This document shows, piece after piece, positions 34,437 through 43,037 of a stretch of DNA of 64,000 bases. This DNA comes from Bacillus cabrialesii. GTDB taxonomy: Bacteria > Bacillota > Bacilli > Bacillales > Bacillaceae. The stretch covers positions 2,835,001 through 2,899,000 of the forward strand of contig NZ_CP096889.1 in the NCBI RefSeq assembly GCF_004124315.2, read 5' to 3'. Under the pieces are notes generated by a model. That model searched no databases. It saw only the letters and a program-made list of their open reading frames with translations, and was not told where the DNA came from. The position numbers and the translations under genes were made by a program. The first letter of the stretch is position 1. Each line of letters begins with the position of its first letter.

Positions 34437-35219
34437 ATGAAAGCCGTATTTTTTGATTTAGACGACACACTACTTTGGGACGAAAAAAGCGTCAGAACAA
34501 CATTTGCAGAAACTTGCTTACAGGCGGAGAAAAAATATGGCCTTGATCCGCAGGAATTCGAAGCAGCTGTTCGTGAAGCGGCTAGAGAATTGTACATGTC
34601 TTATGAGACGTATCCATATACAGTGATGATCGGCATAAACCCGTTCGAAGGACTGTGGTCCAATTTCTCAGAACCGATCAGTGAAGGATTTCAGAAGCTG
34701 AACAAGATTGTGCCCGAGTACAGAAGAAACGCATGGACAAACGGGCTGAAAACGCTTGGCATCGATGATCCCGCATATGGCGAATACTTGGGAGAGTTTT
34801 TCGCGGCAGAGCGCAGAAAACGCCCGTTTGTATATGATGAAACATTCGCTGTGCTCGATCAATTAAAAGGCAAATATGAATTGCTGCTTTTGACAAACGG
34901 CGATCCGAGTCTGCAAAAGGAGAAGCTCGCCGGCGTGCCTGAACTCGCCCCTTATTTCAATGAAATCGTCATCTCAGGCGCTTTCGGCAAAGGAAAACCG
35001 GATGTTTCCATTTTTGAACACTGCCTTAAGCTGATGAATATCGAAAAAGACGATGCGATCATGGTCGGCGATAATTTGAATACGGATATTTTAGGCGCTT
35101 CAAGAGCTGGAATCAAAACCGTTTGGATCAACCGGACAGATAAGAAAAACGAAACCGATGTGACGCCTGATTACATCATCAGCAGCCTTCATGATTTGTT
35201 TCCTTTATTAGAGAAATAA
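34437..35219 (+). CDS. ysaA: HAD-superfamily hydrolase YsaA
   Basis: Cytoplasmic phosphatase-like protein, 260 residues. HAD motif I is VFFDLDDTLLWDEKS with nucleophile D8 and D10; motif II is LLLLTNGDPS; the Lys is in FGKGKPD; motif IV is MVGDNLNTDILGA. A helical cap of about 100 residues follows motif I. The ATG at 34437 has GAGGAG 6-7 nt upstream; a frame opening at 34389 has no site. Substrate is unknown. Confidence 0.92.
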   Translation: MKAVFFDLDDTLLWDEKSVRTTFAETCLQAEKKYGLDPQEFEAAVREAARELYMSYETYPYTVMIGINPFEGLWSNFSEPISEGFQKLNKIVPEYRRNAWTNGLKTLGIDDPAYGEYLGEFFAAERRKRPFVYDETFAVLDQLKGKYELLLLTNGDPSLQKEKLAGVPELAPYFNEIVISGAFGKGKPDVSIFEHCLKLMNIEKDDAIMVGDNLNTDILGASRAGIKTVWINRTDKKNETDVTPDYIISSLHDLFPLLEK

Positions 35220-35256
35220 AAAAAGCATGATCTCTTCAATGAGATCATGCTTTTTT
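35220..35256. terminator. Bidirectional terminator between ysaA and thrS
   Basis: A 14-bp perfect stem (AAAAGCATGATCTC / GAGATCATGCTTTT) with a 6-nt loop and flanking A and T runs lies between the convergent stops. Confidence 0.92.
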
Positions 35257-35259
35257 ATG

Positions 35260-37191
35260 TTATTTTTTCGCTTCAGCTACTGCCTTTTTCACAAAATCAT
35301 CAAGTGAAATGGTTTCGGAGTTCTGCTCTCCGTACTTACGGACGTTTACCGCGCCGTTTTCGGCTTCTTGGTCACCGACCACAAGCATGTACGGGATTTT
35401 TTGCATTTGCGCTTCACGGATTTTATAGCCGATTTTTTCATCACGGCTGTCTACTTCTACGCGAAGGCCTTCACGCTGCAGGCGTTCCTGCACTTTTTTC
35501 GCGTAGTCTAAATGCACTGCCGGAGAAACCGGGATGACTTGGAATTGAACCGGTGCAAGCCATGTTGGCAGCGCGCCTTTGTGTTCTTCGATTAAGAAGG
35601 CAACAAAGCGTTCCATTGTTGATACGACACCTCTGTGAATAACAACCGGACGGTGCTGCTTGCCGTCTTCACCGATATAAGTCAGATCGAAACGTTCAGG
35701 CAATAAGAAGTCAAGCTGAACTGTAGACAAGGTTTCTTCTTTGCCGATCGCTGTTTTCACCTGAACATCAAGTTTAGGGCCGTAAAATGCCGCTTCACCT
35801 TCTGCTTCATAATAGTCGTGGCCGATTTCGTCCATTGCAGACTTCAGCATGGATTGCGCTTTGTTCCACATTTCATCGTCATCAAAATATTTCTCTGTAT
35901 CTTCCGGATCACGGTAAGACAGACGGAATGTGTAATCACTTAAACCGAAATCTTCATATACATCCTGGATTAAACGGACTGTACGGATAAACTCATCCTT
36001 AATTTGATCCGGGCGCACAAAGATGTGTGCATCATTTAACGTCATGCCACGTACGCGCTGAAGCCCTGACAGCGCACCTGACATTTCATAGCGGTGCATC
36101 GTTCCCAGCTCCGCAATACGAATCGGAAGCTCGCGGTAGCTGTGAATGTCTTGTTTGTAAATCATCATATGGTGCGGGCAGTTCATCGGACGCAATACAA
36201 GTGTTTCATTGTCCATTTCCATCGGAGGGAACATGCCTTCCTGATAATGATCCCAGTGTCCTGATGTTTCATACAGCTCTTTGCTCCCAAGCACAGGTGT
36301 GTATACATGCTCATAGCCGAGGCTGATTTCTTTATCAACAATGTAGCGCTCGATGACGCGGCGGATTGTCGCGCCTTTTGGCAGCCAAAGCGGCAGGCCT
36401 TGTCCGACTTTTTGAGAGTTCGCAAACAGCTTTAATTCTTTGCCGAGCTTTCTGTGGTCACGCTCTTTCGCTTCTTCAAGCATGCGAAGATGCTCTTCAA
36501 GATCAGCTTTTTTGAAGAAAGCTGTGCCGTATACGCGCTGAAGCATTTGGTTATTGCTGTCACCGCGCCAGTATGCGCCTGCAAGGCTTAACAGCTTAAA
36601 CTCTTTGATTTTTCCTGTTGAAGGAACGTGCACACCGCGGCACAGGTCAAAGAATTCGCCTTGCTCATAGATTGAAACGGTTTCTCCTTCAGGAATCGCA
36701 TCCAATAGTTCAAGCTTGAGGTCGTCGCCGATTTCTGCAAAACGGGCTTTCGCTTCTTCACGGCTGACTTCTTTTCGAACGATCGGAAGGTTCGCATTGA
36801 CGATTTTTTTCATTTCTTTCTCGATCTTCGGCAGATCCTCCGGCGTAATCGCCTCTTCCATTTCTACATCATAATAAAAACCGTTTTCGATGACCGGACC
36901 GACACCGAATTTGACATCTTTGTAGATGCGTTTAATCGCTTGAGCCAGCAAGTGAGCCGTACTGTGGCGCATAATTTGAAGACCTTCTTCCGAGCCTTCT
37001 GTAATGATTTCCACTGTACCGTCTTCATTGATCGGCGTTTTCAGATCGATTTCTTTTCCGTTCAGTTTTCCGGCTAATGATTTCTTCTTTAATCCCGGAC
37101 TGATGGATGCCGCGATATCTTCTGTTGTTGTTCCTTTCGCAAACTCCTTGACTGCTCCATCAGGGAATGTGATTTTTACCATATCTGACAT
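35260..37191 (-). CDS. thrS: Threonine-tRNA ligase
   Basis: Class II threonyl-tRNA synthetase, 643 residues, full length. In order: the TGS domain (1-62, ITFPDGAVKEF), the SAD editing domain with MRHSTAHLLAQAIKRIY near 75, the catalytic core with zinc-ligand region VLRPMNCPHHMMIYK near 330 and motif 2 HRYEMSGALSGLQRVRG near 363, motif 3 HRGVVSTMERFVA near 510, and the anticodon-binding domain from about 540. A T-box leader lies upstream. Confidence 0.98.
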   Translation of the reverse strand: MSDMVKITFPDGAVKEFAKGTTTEDIAASISPGLKKKSLAGKLNGKEIDLKTPINEDGTVEIITEGSEEGLQIMRHSTAHLLAQAIKRIYKDVKFGVGPVIENGFYYDVEMEEAITPEDLPKIEKEMKKIVNANLPIVRKEVSREEAKARFAEIGDDLKLELLDAIPEGETVSIYEQGEFFDLCRGVHVPSTGKIKEFKLLSLAGAYWRGDSNNQMLQRVYGTAFFKKADLEEHLRMLEEAKERDHRKLGKELKLFANSQKVGQGLPLWLPKGATIRRVIERYIVDKEISLGYEHVYTPVLGSKELYETSGHWDHYQEGMFPPMEMDNETLVLRPMNCPHHMMIYKQDIHSYRELPIRIAELGTMHRYEMSGALSGLQRVRGMTLNDAHIFVRPDQIKDEFIRTVRLIQDVYEDFGLSDYTFRLSYRDPEDTEKYFDDDEMWNKAQSMLKSAMDEIGHDYYEAEGEAAFYGPKLDVQVKTAIGKEETLSTVQLDFLLPERFDLTYIGEDGKQHRPVVIHRGVVSTMERFVAFLIEEHKGALPTWLAPVQFQVIPVSPAVHLDYAKKVQERLQREGLRVEVDSRDEKIGYKIREAQMQKIPYMLVVGDQEAENGAVNVRKYGEQNSETISLDDFVKKAVAEAKK

Positions 37192-37216
37192 CTATGTCAC
37201 TCCTTTTTTTGCATAT

Positions 37217-37496
37217 AAAAACCCCGCCCCCTATGAAAGGGACGAGGTTGAATAAACGGAATCGTGGTTCCACCCTTTTTTCCGCAAAGCCTATACTTCG
37301 GCACCTGCGGCTCTAAGCTCTGTAACGGGAGTTCCCGTCAGCCATTACTGTTCCTTATCAAGGGGTTCACAGCTGAAGTTCAAAGGCGGTAAAGCGAATG
37401 GTCCTTAGCTGGGAAGCTTGCAGCCGGGGCTTCCCTCTCTTTGAGCCGGTATCATTCCTTCATGTCCTTATCAATACGTGTGTCTTTCTTAATCTC
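37217..37496 (-). promoter_or_regulatory. T-box riboswitch leader of thrS
   Basis: The 400-base gap upstream of thrS holds a T-box. The core AGGGTGGAACCACG is read on the minus strand at 37263-37276. An intrinsic terminator (stem between 37217-37229 and 37237-37249) with a short T-run lies just downstream. Stem I sequences occupy 37380-37480. The specifier codon was not resolved by eye. Confidence 0.93.
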
Positions 37497-37502
37497 CTAT
37501 GT

Positions 37503-37531
37503 ATTATAAATTGTTCATTCCAAAAAATCAA
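37503..37531 (-). promoter_or_regulatory. Sigma-A promoter of thrS
   Basis: Minus strand TTGATT (37526-37531), 17-bp spacer, perfect TATAAT (37503-37508). The predicted start is at the upstream edge of the T-box leader. Confidence 0.8.
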
Positions 37532-37557
37532 CACGATCGCATTTCATTTTTTTCAAA

Positions 37558-37586
37558 CCGACAGCCTTATCTTTACAGGCTGCCGG
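37558..37586 (-). terminator. Candidate terminator of ytxC
   Basis: CCGGCAGCCT and AGGCTGTCGG form a 10-bp stem on the minus strand, followed by TTTG, a weak U-tract. It starts at the ytxC stop and precedes the thrS promoter. Confidence 0.55.
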
Positions 37587-37589
37587 CTC

Positions 37590-38435
37590 CTATCCTTCCG
37601 AGTGCTTCATCGGTATTTCTCTGTCTGAAAAAGCGTGCAGCGGAAGCATTTCCATTCGCTCTTGAAATACGTTTTGAATGGTTCTTGCCATCATATGCTC
37701 CGGCTGGTCGGTATAAAGAACCACTTCATCAGGCGCGATGGAAATCAGCGGCGCCAACAAATGAGAATCAATATACATAGGATGATCCCGGACAAATCGC
37801 CTGTCTATGTATTTCATTTTTTCCCGTTCCGGCACATAGCGCAGCTCCCATAATGTAAATGAACCATCATGGACAATGTGCACCTTTTTGATTCGCGGCT
37901 GTTTGGCTGTTACATAGTCTCTAAGTGTTTGAATAAAATTTTGATATTCCTGTTCCATCTTATATTCATCTATCGCCGCTTCCGTAATGTCTCTCAGCTG
38001 CTTGTAGTATTGTCCAAGTCGGAAGGTCTGAAAGGAACGAATGGAAAATACCCCTTCCTCTAAACAAATCGTTTGGAGTTCATCCAAAATAGATTGTTTC
38101 CGTGAAAGCTTCAAGGGCTCAAACGGAAGATCGTCCGCTTCTCCCTCAATAATACTGTGTGCGAGCTGAAGGATTTGCTGCTGTTCATCATGGTCCGTGA
38201 AGCAGTATGTTTCCTCAATCAACGACAGCATATACTCGTCTTCTTTGCATTCTAAAAAAAATTTGACCAGAATCGGCTCCATAAAACGCTGAACAGAGAA
38301 AGCCGGCTTCGCTTTTTCAATCCCGATTTTTCGTATGCCTTCACGGACAATGATATTGTTCCGATCGTCCGAATGCTGAATCAGATGTAAAAAAGCGACT
38401 GCATCATGGTCATCTTCAAAGATTATTTCAAGCAT
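37590..38435 (-). CDS. ytxC: YtxC-family protein
   Basis: A 281-residue soluble protein of the YtxC-like (putative sporulation) family, found in spore formers. It has no signal peptide or membrane helix; the composition is acidic and the N-terminus begins MLEIIFEDDHDAVAFLHLIQ. A conserved helical middle (YCFTDHDEQQQILQLAHSII) precedes a C-terminal part with KVHIVHDGSFTLW and HPMYIDSHLLAPLISIAPDEV. It lies between ytxB and thrS with its own weak terminator. Function is unknown. Confidence 0.85.
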   Translation of the reverse strand: MLEIIFEDDHDAVAFLHLIQHSDDRNNIIVREGIRKIGIEKAKPAFSVQRFMEPILVKFFLECKEDEYMLSLIEETYCFTDHDEQQQILQLAHSIIEGEADDLPFEPLKLSRKQSILDELQTICLEEGVFSIRSFQTFRLGQYYKQLRDITEAAIDEYKMEQEYQNFIQTLRDYVTAKQPRIKKVHIVHDGSFTLWELRYVPEREKMKYIDRRFVRDHPMYIDSHLLAPLISIAPDEVVLYTDQPEHMMARTIQNVFQERMEMLPLHAFSDREIPMKHSEG

Positions 38436-38513
38436 GTTTGTCCCCCCTTACGGCATCTGTTACAAGTATATGGGGGATGTTTTTAAAATAGACGTAAAGG
38501 TCATTGGCAAATC

Positions 38514-39155
38514 TTAATTTGATTCCTGAAACAAATTTTGCATTTTCTTTCTGAAGATAAACGGCAGCGAGATAAACACGATATACAAAACAAGCACCAG
38601 TAAGAAAGCGGGCAGGTTGCCGGCCAAAAAGCTCGCACCCAGCACATTAAGCGCAAGGGTCCCAGGGATGATTCCCGCTGCCGTCGCCGCAAAATACGGC
38701 AGCGCTTTGACATTGGAAAGACCTGCCGCATAGCTGACGAAATCAAAATTGATCGGCAGGATTCTTAAGAGAAAAATATAAAAAAATCCGTTATCCTCCA
38801 TTTGCTTCTGAATGGCTTCCAGCTTTTCGTAATGGCCGTTCTTTTTCGCCGCAAACAAACCGGCCGCAAAAAATGATACAGCAGAAGCGCACATTGAACC
38901 GAATAATGTGTAAAGCGTGCCGAGAAGCGGGCCAAACGCAAGTCCGCCCGCTATAGAAATAACAGACACCGGAAATAAAACAAGAGGTCTGATGATGGAT
39001 ATCCCGATAAACATCAGCGGTGCAAAAACCCCGAATGACAATACCCATACCCTGATCTCTTTCGGCGATACATTCAAATACCTTTTATTTCCCCAAAAGA
39101 TTAAACCTGCAACGGCCAGCACTGCCAGCCATTTAAGAGCGGTTTTTCGTTTCAT
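38514..39155 (-). CDS. ytxB: VTT/TVP38-family membrane protein (DedA-like)
   Basis: Integral membrane protein of 213 residues with about five helices. The VTT (SNARE-associated) domain signature is present: FGPLLGTLYTLFGSMCASAVSF near residue 73 and LLRILPINFDFVSYAAGLSNV near 130. The family is related to DedA flippases that move phospholipid or undecaprenyl phosphate. AAGGAAATGAGGG precedes the ATG. It lies just downstream of dnaI. Substrate is unknown. Confidence 0.87.
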   Translation of the reverse strand: MKRKTALKWLAVLAVAGLIFWGNKRYLNVSPKEIRVWVLSFGVFAPLMFIGISIIRPLVLFPVSVISIAGGLAFGPLLGTLYTLFGSMCASAVSFFAAGLFAAKKNGHYEKLEAIQKQMEDNGFFYIFLLRILPINFDFVSYAAGLSNVKALPYFAATAAGIIPGTLALNVLGASFLAGNLPAFLLVLVLYIVFISLPFIFRKKMQNLFQESN

Positions 39156-39188
39156 ACCCTCATTTCCTTCCCCTTTGAACCGCAGCGA

Positions 39189-40124
39189 TTACGGATGGCG
39201 GCGGTTTTCTCCGTCAAGGCGGATCGGAGCAGCCAAATATAATATCCGCTCCATTAATCTCGCCGCTTTTACTTCTTCCTTTTCTCCCCTTTGCGAATAC
39301 GTGAAATGATGCTTCAGTTCGTCAGGTGAGAAATTAGAAGAAAAGAAAGTCGGCAGCTGCTGGGACATTCTGTGCTGAAGCACCGTTCCGATGACTTCAT
39401 CCCTTACCCAGCTCGTCATTGATTCCGCTCCGATGTCATCAAGCATCAATACAGGTGTTGTTTTGACCATATTGAGCTTCTCTTCCAATGAATGGTCTTG
39501 AAGCGAATTCTTGAGCTCTCTCACAAATTCGGGCACATAGACGATCATGGAGGAATACTCTTTTTCCGCCAGCTCATTGGCAATTGCAGCGAGCATAAAC
39601 GTTTTTCCTACCCCGAATTTCCCGTATAAGTACAGTCCTTTCCCTTTTCCCGTCTCATTATAGCTTTTGAGAAAATCTGTAACATGCTGGAACATCGCGA
39701 GCCTGCTCGGATCGCTGATATCAACCTGCTGGAATGTCGCTCCGAGAAGATCCTGCTGGATATACATGCTTTTCATAAGAGACTTTTGTTTTTTCTGCTG
39801 GTCGAGCTTCCGTTTGACAGGACATTCATAATACTCGATATCAATAGACCGGCCATTGACAACAAGCTTCGGATGGTAGCCCTCCAACAGATTATTGCAA
39901 TTTTCATCTTCCGAACAATAGGAGCAATTCTTGCTTTGCCCGATATATTCATAAAGCTTATTTAAGCTCTTTTCGATCATTTGTTGGTCAATTATTTCTT
40001 CGTTATCCTTCAAAAATGCCTGAACATCTTGATCCTTCATGACTTTTTCCTTCATTTGTTCAAGGCGTTTTTGGAAATCCGGTCTGCCGGTAACGCCCTG
40101 CAGGGAACGGCCGATTGGTTCCAT
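39189..40124 (-). CDS. dnaI: Primosomal helicase loader DnaI
   Basis: AAA+ ATPase that loads the replicative helicase DnaC onto DNA with DnaB and DnaD, 311 residues. The N-terminal helicase-binding domain (to about 135) has a zinc site from C67, C70, C76 and likely H84 and C101. The C-terminal AAA+ domain has Walker A GKFGVGKT (168-175), Walker B VLMLDDIG and sensor 1 FFSSN. It lies 27 nt downstream of dnaB, in the usual nrdR-dnaB-dnaI cluster. Confidence 0.96.
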   Translation of the reverse strand: MEPIGRSLQGVTGRPDFQKRLEQMKEKVMKDQDVQAFLKDNEEIIDQQMIEKSLNKLYEYIGQSKNCSYCSEDENCNNLLEGYHPKLVVNGRSIDIEYYECPVKRKLDQQKKQKSLMKSMYIQQDLLGATFQQVDISDPSRLAMFQHVTDFLKSYNETGKGKGLYLYGKFGVGKTFMLAAIANELAEKEYSSMIVYVPEFVRELKNSLQDHSLEEKLNMVKTTPVLMLDDIGAESMTSWVRDEVIGTVLQHRMSQQLPTFFSSNFSPDELKHHFTYSQRGEKEEVKAARLMERILYLAAPIRLDGENRRHP

Positions 40125-40151
40125 CTATTACTTCACCCCGCATCTCTGTCT

Positions 40152-41573
40152 TTAATAGGCAGAGTATTTTTTCAGTTTTTGCATTTCTTCCATCATCTTT
40201 TTCTTCTGTTCTTCTAAATCCTGCGGCTGCAGCTTCTGCTGTTTGGATTCTGAATCGGACGCTGTCTCCTTTTCTTTCATCCAATCAGGAATTTTTTCTT
40301 CGCGAACCACTTTTTGGTTTCGTTTTGAAGGCTGATTTGCTTTTCCTTCAGCCCATTCAAGGTATTGGCGGTTTTCTTCTATCGCGAGCTTCATCGCTTC
40401 TCTGACCGTTTTTACCTTTTTGCGCGCCCAATGCGAGGCGATTTTTTGGATATAGTTTTTCGACAGTTTCATGTCGGTTTTCAGCATGACATAATAAATC
40501 AACACATTAGTAACGCCTGGCTCGAGCTTCTGTTCAAACATAATTTCTTCTATAATTTTCAGATCAGCTTTTGACGGTTCTGTTCCGTCAGCAATGTCTT
40601 GGAGAAGCTTTTTCGGAGAAATCGCCTCAAGCAAAGCGATCAGCTTCCCGTCCAGCGAGTCCCCTTCTGCCGGTTTTTCGCCTTCACGAAGATGCACCGG
40701 CTGTGTCTTTTCCACTAAGTCAGGCAGCTGTCCGTTTCTTTCGATTTGATACCAGTCGCTGGCCGCTTTTCTTAAAGCCTCCGTCGTAATGACGTCACGC
40801 TCATCAATCGCGCTCATCACGACATTTTGCATCTGCAAAGGGTCTATTTCATAAAGATAGGAAAGCTTTTTAATTGTGTCCCGCACCTGCTGGGTCATCG
40901 CTTTTCTCGGAATCATCGTCTCAGAAAGTCCCGCTAAAAACAAATCAAAATCAAACACTTCTTCCGTTATGGTGTAGGACGGGGCTTGCCCGACAGAAGT
41001 GTATTCTGTGCCCTGTGCAAGACTCACCGTTTCCTTCATATCAGATGTGAGCTTCCATTCACTCGGCTGCAGCGATTCAAACGCATGATTAAACGGCCGC
41101 GTAATGTCTTTCGCATCTTCTGAAATGGCCGGGTGAGTGAAAAATTGTTTTAATTGCTGATATTTCGTTTTTCCGACTCTATTGTACAGAAAAACATTCA
41201 GCATTCCGTCTTCAAAAAATTCATTTGGCCTGAGCGGCGGAAGGAGTTCATATATAAAGAGGCGCTCCTGCCGCTCGGATTCTTTCAAATATACTCTCAG
41301 CAATCCGATGCCCTCGAGCTTCCCCTGTTCCTGATGGATCGCTTTTAAGTTGGACTGCGTCATCCCCATCAGCTGTCTATGTGTGGATTCTCCGCCCCAC
41401 AGACGGTTTTGTTCTAGCTCTCCCCACAATGTCATATAAAGAGAGAATGCAACAGGTCCGATTAAGGGCTGATACAGTTGTGTGATAATTTGTCTGTCGA
41501 TATCCTGCAGCATCGATCTGCTTTTGACCACATACGGATCCACAGGCAGTACATCTTTCCAATAGTCAGCCAT
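40152..41573 (-). CDS. dnaB: Replication initiation and membrane attachment protein DnaB
   Basis: Primosomal protein of Firmicutes (not the E. coli helicase), 473 residues. It binds DNA and attaches the origin to the membrane, acting between DnaD and DnaI. The N-terminal winged-helix tetramerisation domain covers about 1-300; a DDBH2-type domain covers about 310-400 (KLIALLEAISPKKLLQDIADG, then QKIASHWARKKVKTVREAM). A charged tail ends the protein. It follows nrdR and precedes dnaI. Confidence 0.95.
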   Translation of the reverse strand: MADYWKDVLPVDPYVVKSRSMLQDIDRQIITQLYQPLIGPVAFSLYMTLWGELEQNRLWGGESTHRQLMGMTQSNLKAIHQEQGKLEGIGLLRVYLKESERQERLFIYELLPPLRPNEFFEDGMLNVFLYNRVGKTKYQQLKQFFTHPAISEDAKDITRPFNHAFESLQPSEWKLTSDMKETVSLAQGTEYTSVGQAPSYTITEEVFDFDLFLAGLSETMIPRKAMTQQVRDTIKKLSYLYEIDPLQMQNVVMSAIDERDVITTEALRKAASDWYQIERNGQLPDLVEKTQPVHLREGEKPAEGDSLDGKLIALLEAISPKKLLQDIADGTEPSKADLKIIEEIMFEQKLEPGVTNVLIYYVMLKTDMKLSKNYIQKIASHWARKKVKTVREAMKLAIEENRQYLEWAEGKANQPSKRNQKVVREEKIPDWMKEKETASDSESKQQKLQPQDLEEQKKKMMEEMQKLKKYSAY

Positions 41574-41656
41574 ACATTCTCAAACCTTCCGAATTTGTTT
41601 CTACCTTTCATTTTACACCGTTTCTTATATCTATCAAATGCCAATTTTGCACATGA

Positions 41657-41690
41657 GAAAAGAGCTAGAAGAATCCTCTTAGCTCTTTTA
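41657..41690 (-). terminator. Candidate terminator at the end of nrdR
   Basis: AAAAGAGCTA and TAGCTCTTTT pair around an inner GAAGA / TCTTC helix, followed by TTTCTC on the minus strand. It overlaps the nrdR stop. Read-through to dnaB is likely partial. Confidence 0.5.
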
Positions 41691-42146
41691 ACGCTCTTTC
41701 TTTATTAAATCCTTTAATTCGTCGATAAAGACGTTTATATCTTTAAATTGCCGATAGACGGACGCGAACCGCACATACGCGACTTCATCAATCTTAGCCA
41801 GCCGGTCCATCACCATCTCTCCGACGAGCTCGCTTTTCACCTCGGAGCAGCCTTGATTGCGAAGTTCTTTTTCAATATCAAAACACATGTCTTCAAGCGT
41901 TTTGAGCGGGACAGGCCTTTTTTCGCACGCTTTTATGAGGCCGCGCAGCATTTTTTCTCTGCTGAATTCCTCACGCACGCCTTCTTTTTTCACGACAATG
42001 AGAGGGGTTTCCTCCACTTTCTCAAAAGTCGTAAACCGGTAGTGGCAGGATTCACACTCGCGTCTTCGGCGAATCGATTTTCCGTCATCCACAGGCCGTG
42101 AATCAAGGACGCGCGTTCCGTTATGCTGGCATGAAGGACATTTCAA
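41688..42146 (-). CDS. nrdR: Transcriptional repressor NrdR
   Basis: ATP/dATP-sensing repressor of ribonucleotide reductase genes, 152 residues. The N-terminal zinc ribbon has CPSC (residues 3-6) and CESC (31-34) with the basic stretch SIRRRRECESCHYRFTTFE; an ATP-cone domain covers about 46-136 (VVKKEGVREEFSREKMLRGL). I chose the TTG at 42146 because it places the first Cys as residue 3, as in NrdR, and has GGGAG 9 nt upstream; the open frame runs 27 codons further without support. Confidence 0.95.
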   Translation of the reverse strand: MKCPSCQHNGTRVLDSRPVDDGKSIRRRRECESCHYRFTTFEKVEETPLIVVKKEGVREEFSREKMLRGLIKACEKRPVPLKTLEDMCFDIEKELRNQGCSEVKSELVGEMVMDRLAKIDEVAYVRFASVYRQFKDINVFIDELKDLIKKER

Positions 42147-42345
42147 TAAAATCAGCTCCCAACTATTTCGTTCCCTGCAATGTATTTTCGGCAGCCTCCG
42201 CCTTTTCAAAATAAATGTGACAGCCATCTGTCGGGAGAGCCGTTGTGTAAGCTGTGACTACAGCATCAGGTTATTTGTGAAAATATATTTCTTATTTTAC
42301 AAAAAAAATGAAAAAAGAAAAAGCTGACCGCCCTTATTTCTTTAT

Positions 42346-42406
42346 AAAAATAAAAGGAGCATAAGCTAAAAAGCGCATAACGGCTTTCTAGCTTCAGCTC
42401 CCTTTG
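42346..42406 (-). terminator. Long hairpin terminator of speD
   Basis: A long imperfect hairpin lies between 42353 and 42406 (AAAAGGAGC with GCTCCCTTT outside; AGCTAAAAAGCG with its complement inside). On the minus strand it ends in TTTTATTTTT. It lies 13 bases past the speD stop. The remaining bases up to nrdR (42150-42345) are AT-rich; I see no convincing promoter. Confidence 0.7.
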
Positions 42407-42418
42407 TGTTCGTGTTTA

Positions 42419-42799
42419 CTATAGTACTTTCGCTTGCGCCTGTTTAATTTGCACAGGCCCCATTCCTCTTGGTATTTCAATGTTTTCTCTTGTATCAGCA
42501 TGTAATGCCTCTGCGATGTAGTCAGCAGCGACATTAGGATCTAAGTCTCCACAAGTATAAACATCAATGCTCGCATATCCGTGCTCAGGAAAACTGTGAA
42601 TCGTTAAGTGTGATTCAGAAATAATCACAACTCCGCTTACGCCTTGCGGTGCAAATTTGTGAAATGCAACCTCGCGCACCTCAGCACCTGATTTTAGAGC
42701 AGCATTTACAAACGTTTTTTCAATAAAATCCATGTCATTCAGCTTATCAAAATCGCATCCCCATAGCTCGGAGATAACGTGACGCCCCATTGTTTCCAT
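42419..42799 (-). CDS. speD: S-adenosylmethionine decarboxylase proenzyme
   Basis: Self-processing pyruvoyl enzyme giving decarboxylated SAM for spermidine synthesis, 126 residues. Processing should occur between E62 and S63 in [14 protein letters not shown], making Ser63 the pyruvoyl group; H68 and C83 are the other conserved residues. I use the ATG at 42799, 9 nt from GGGGGG; an ATG two codons upstream is only 3 nt away. It lies downstream of gapB but has its own promoter and a 145-nt leader. Confidence 0.95.
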
Positions 42800-42944
42800 A
42801 GTCATGGACCCCCCTTAACAAGAATTAAAAAGTGAAATTCCAACAACTGGGTCGGCCATTTACCACGGGGGAAAGTTAGTCCGGAGAGGTCCTAACCCTT
42901 TAAGTAATTCCGAAACAGTCTCAAGCAAGAAGTTCACGAAAAAT
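42800..42944 (-). promoter_or_regulatory. Structured 5' leader of speD, candidate cis-regulatory RNA
   Basis: The predicted transcript has a 145-nt leader. Its minus-strand sequence contains GTTAG...CTAAC (42875-42896) as a local hairpin, and GGGTTAGG (about 42891-42898) that can instead pair with CCGACCC (42849-42855). A CCCCC run (42867-42871) is complementary to the GGGGGG ribosome binding site (42809-42814). These alternatives suggest translational control. No known riboswitch class was recognised. Confidence 0.45.
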
Positions 42945-42973
42945 AGTATACTGTGTTTAAGTCTAATTTGCAA
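42945..42973 (-). promoter_or_regulatory. Sigma-A promoter of speD
   Basis: Minus strand TTGCAA (42968-42973), 17-bp spacer, TATACT (42945-42950). It lies between gapB and speD and drives the long speD leader. Confidence 0.75.
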
Positions 42974-43037
42974 GGTGCGTTTTTTCAGAAATATGCTGTT
43001 AAGGGTATTTTCTTCAAAATGCGTCCATGACCTTATT

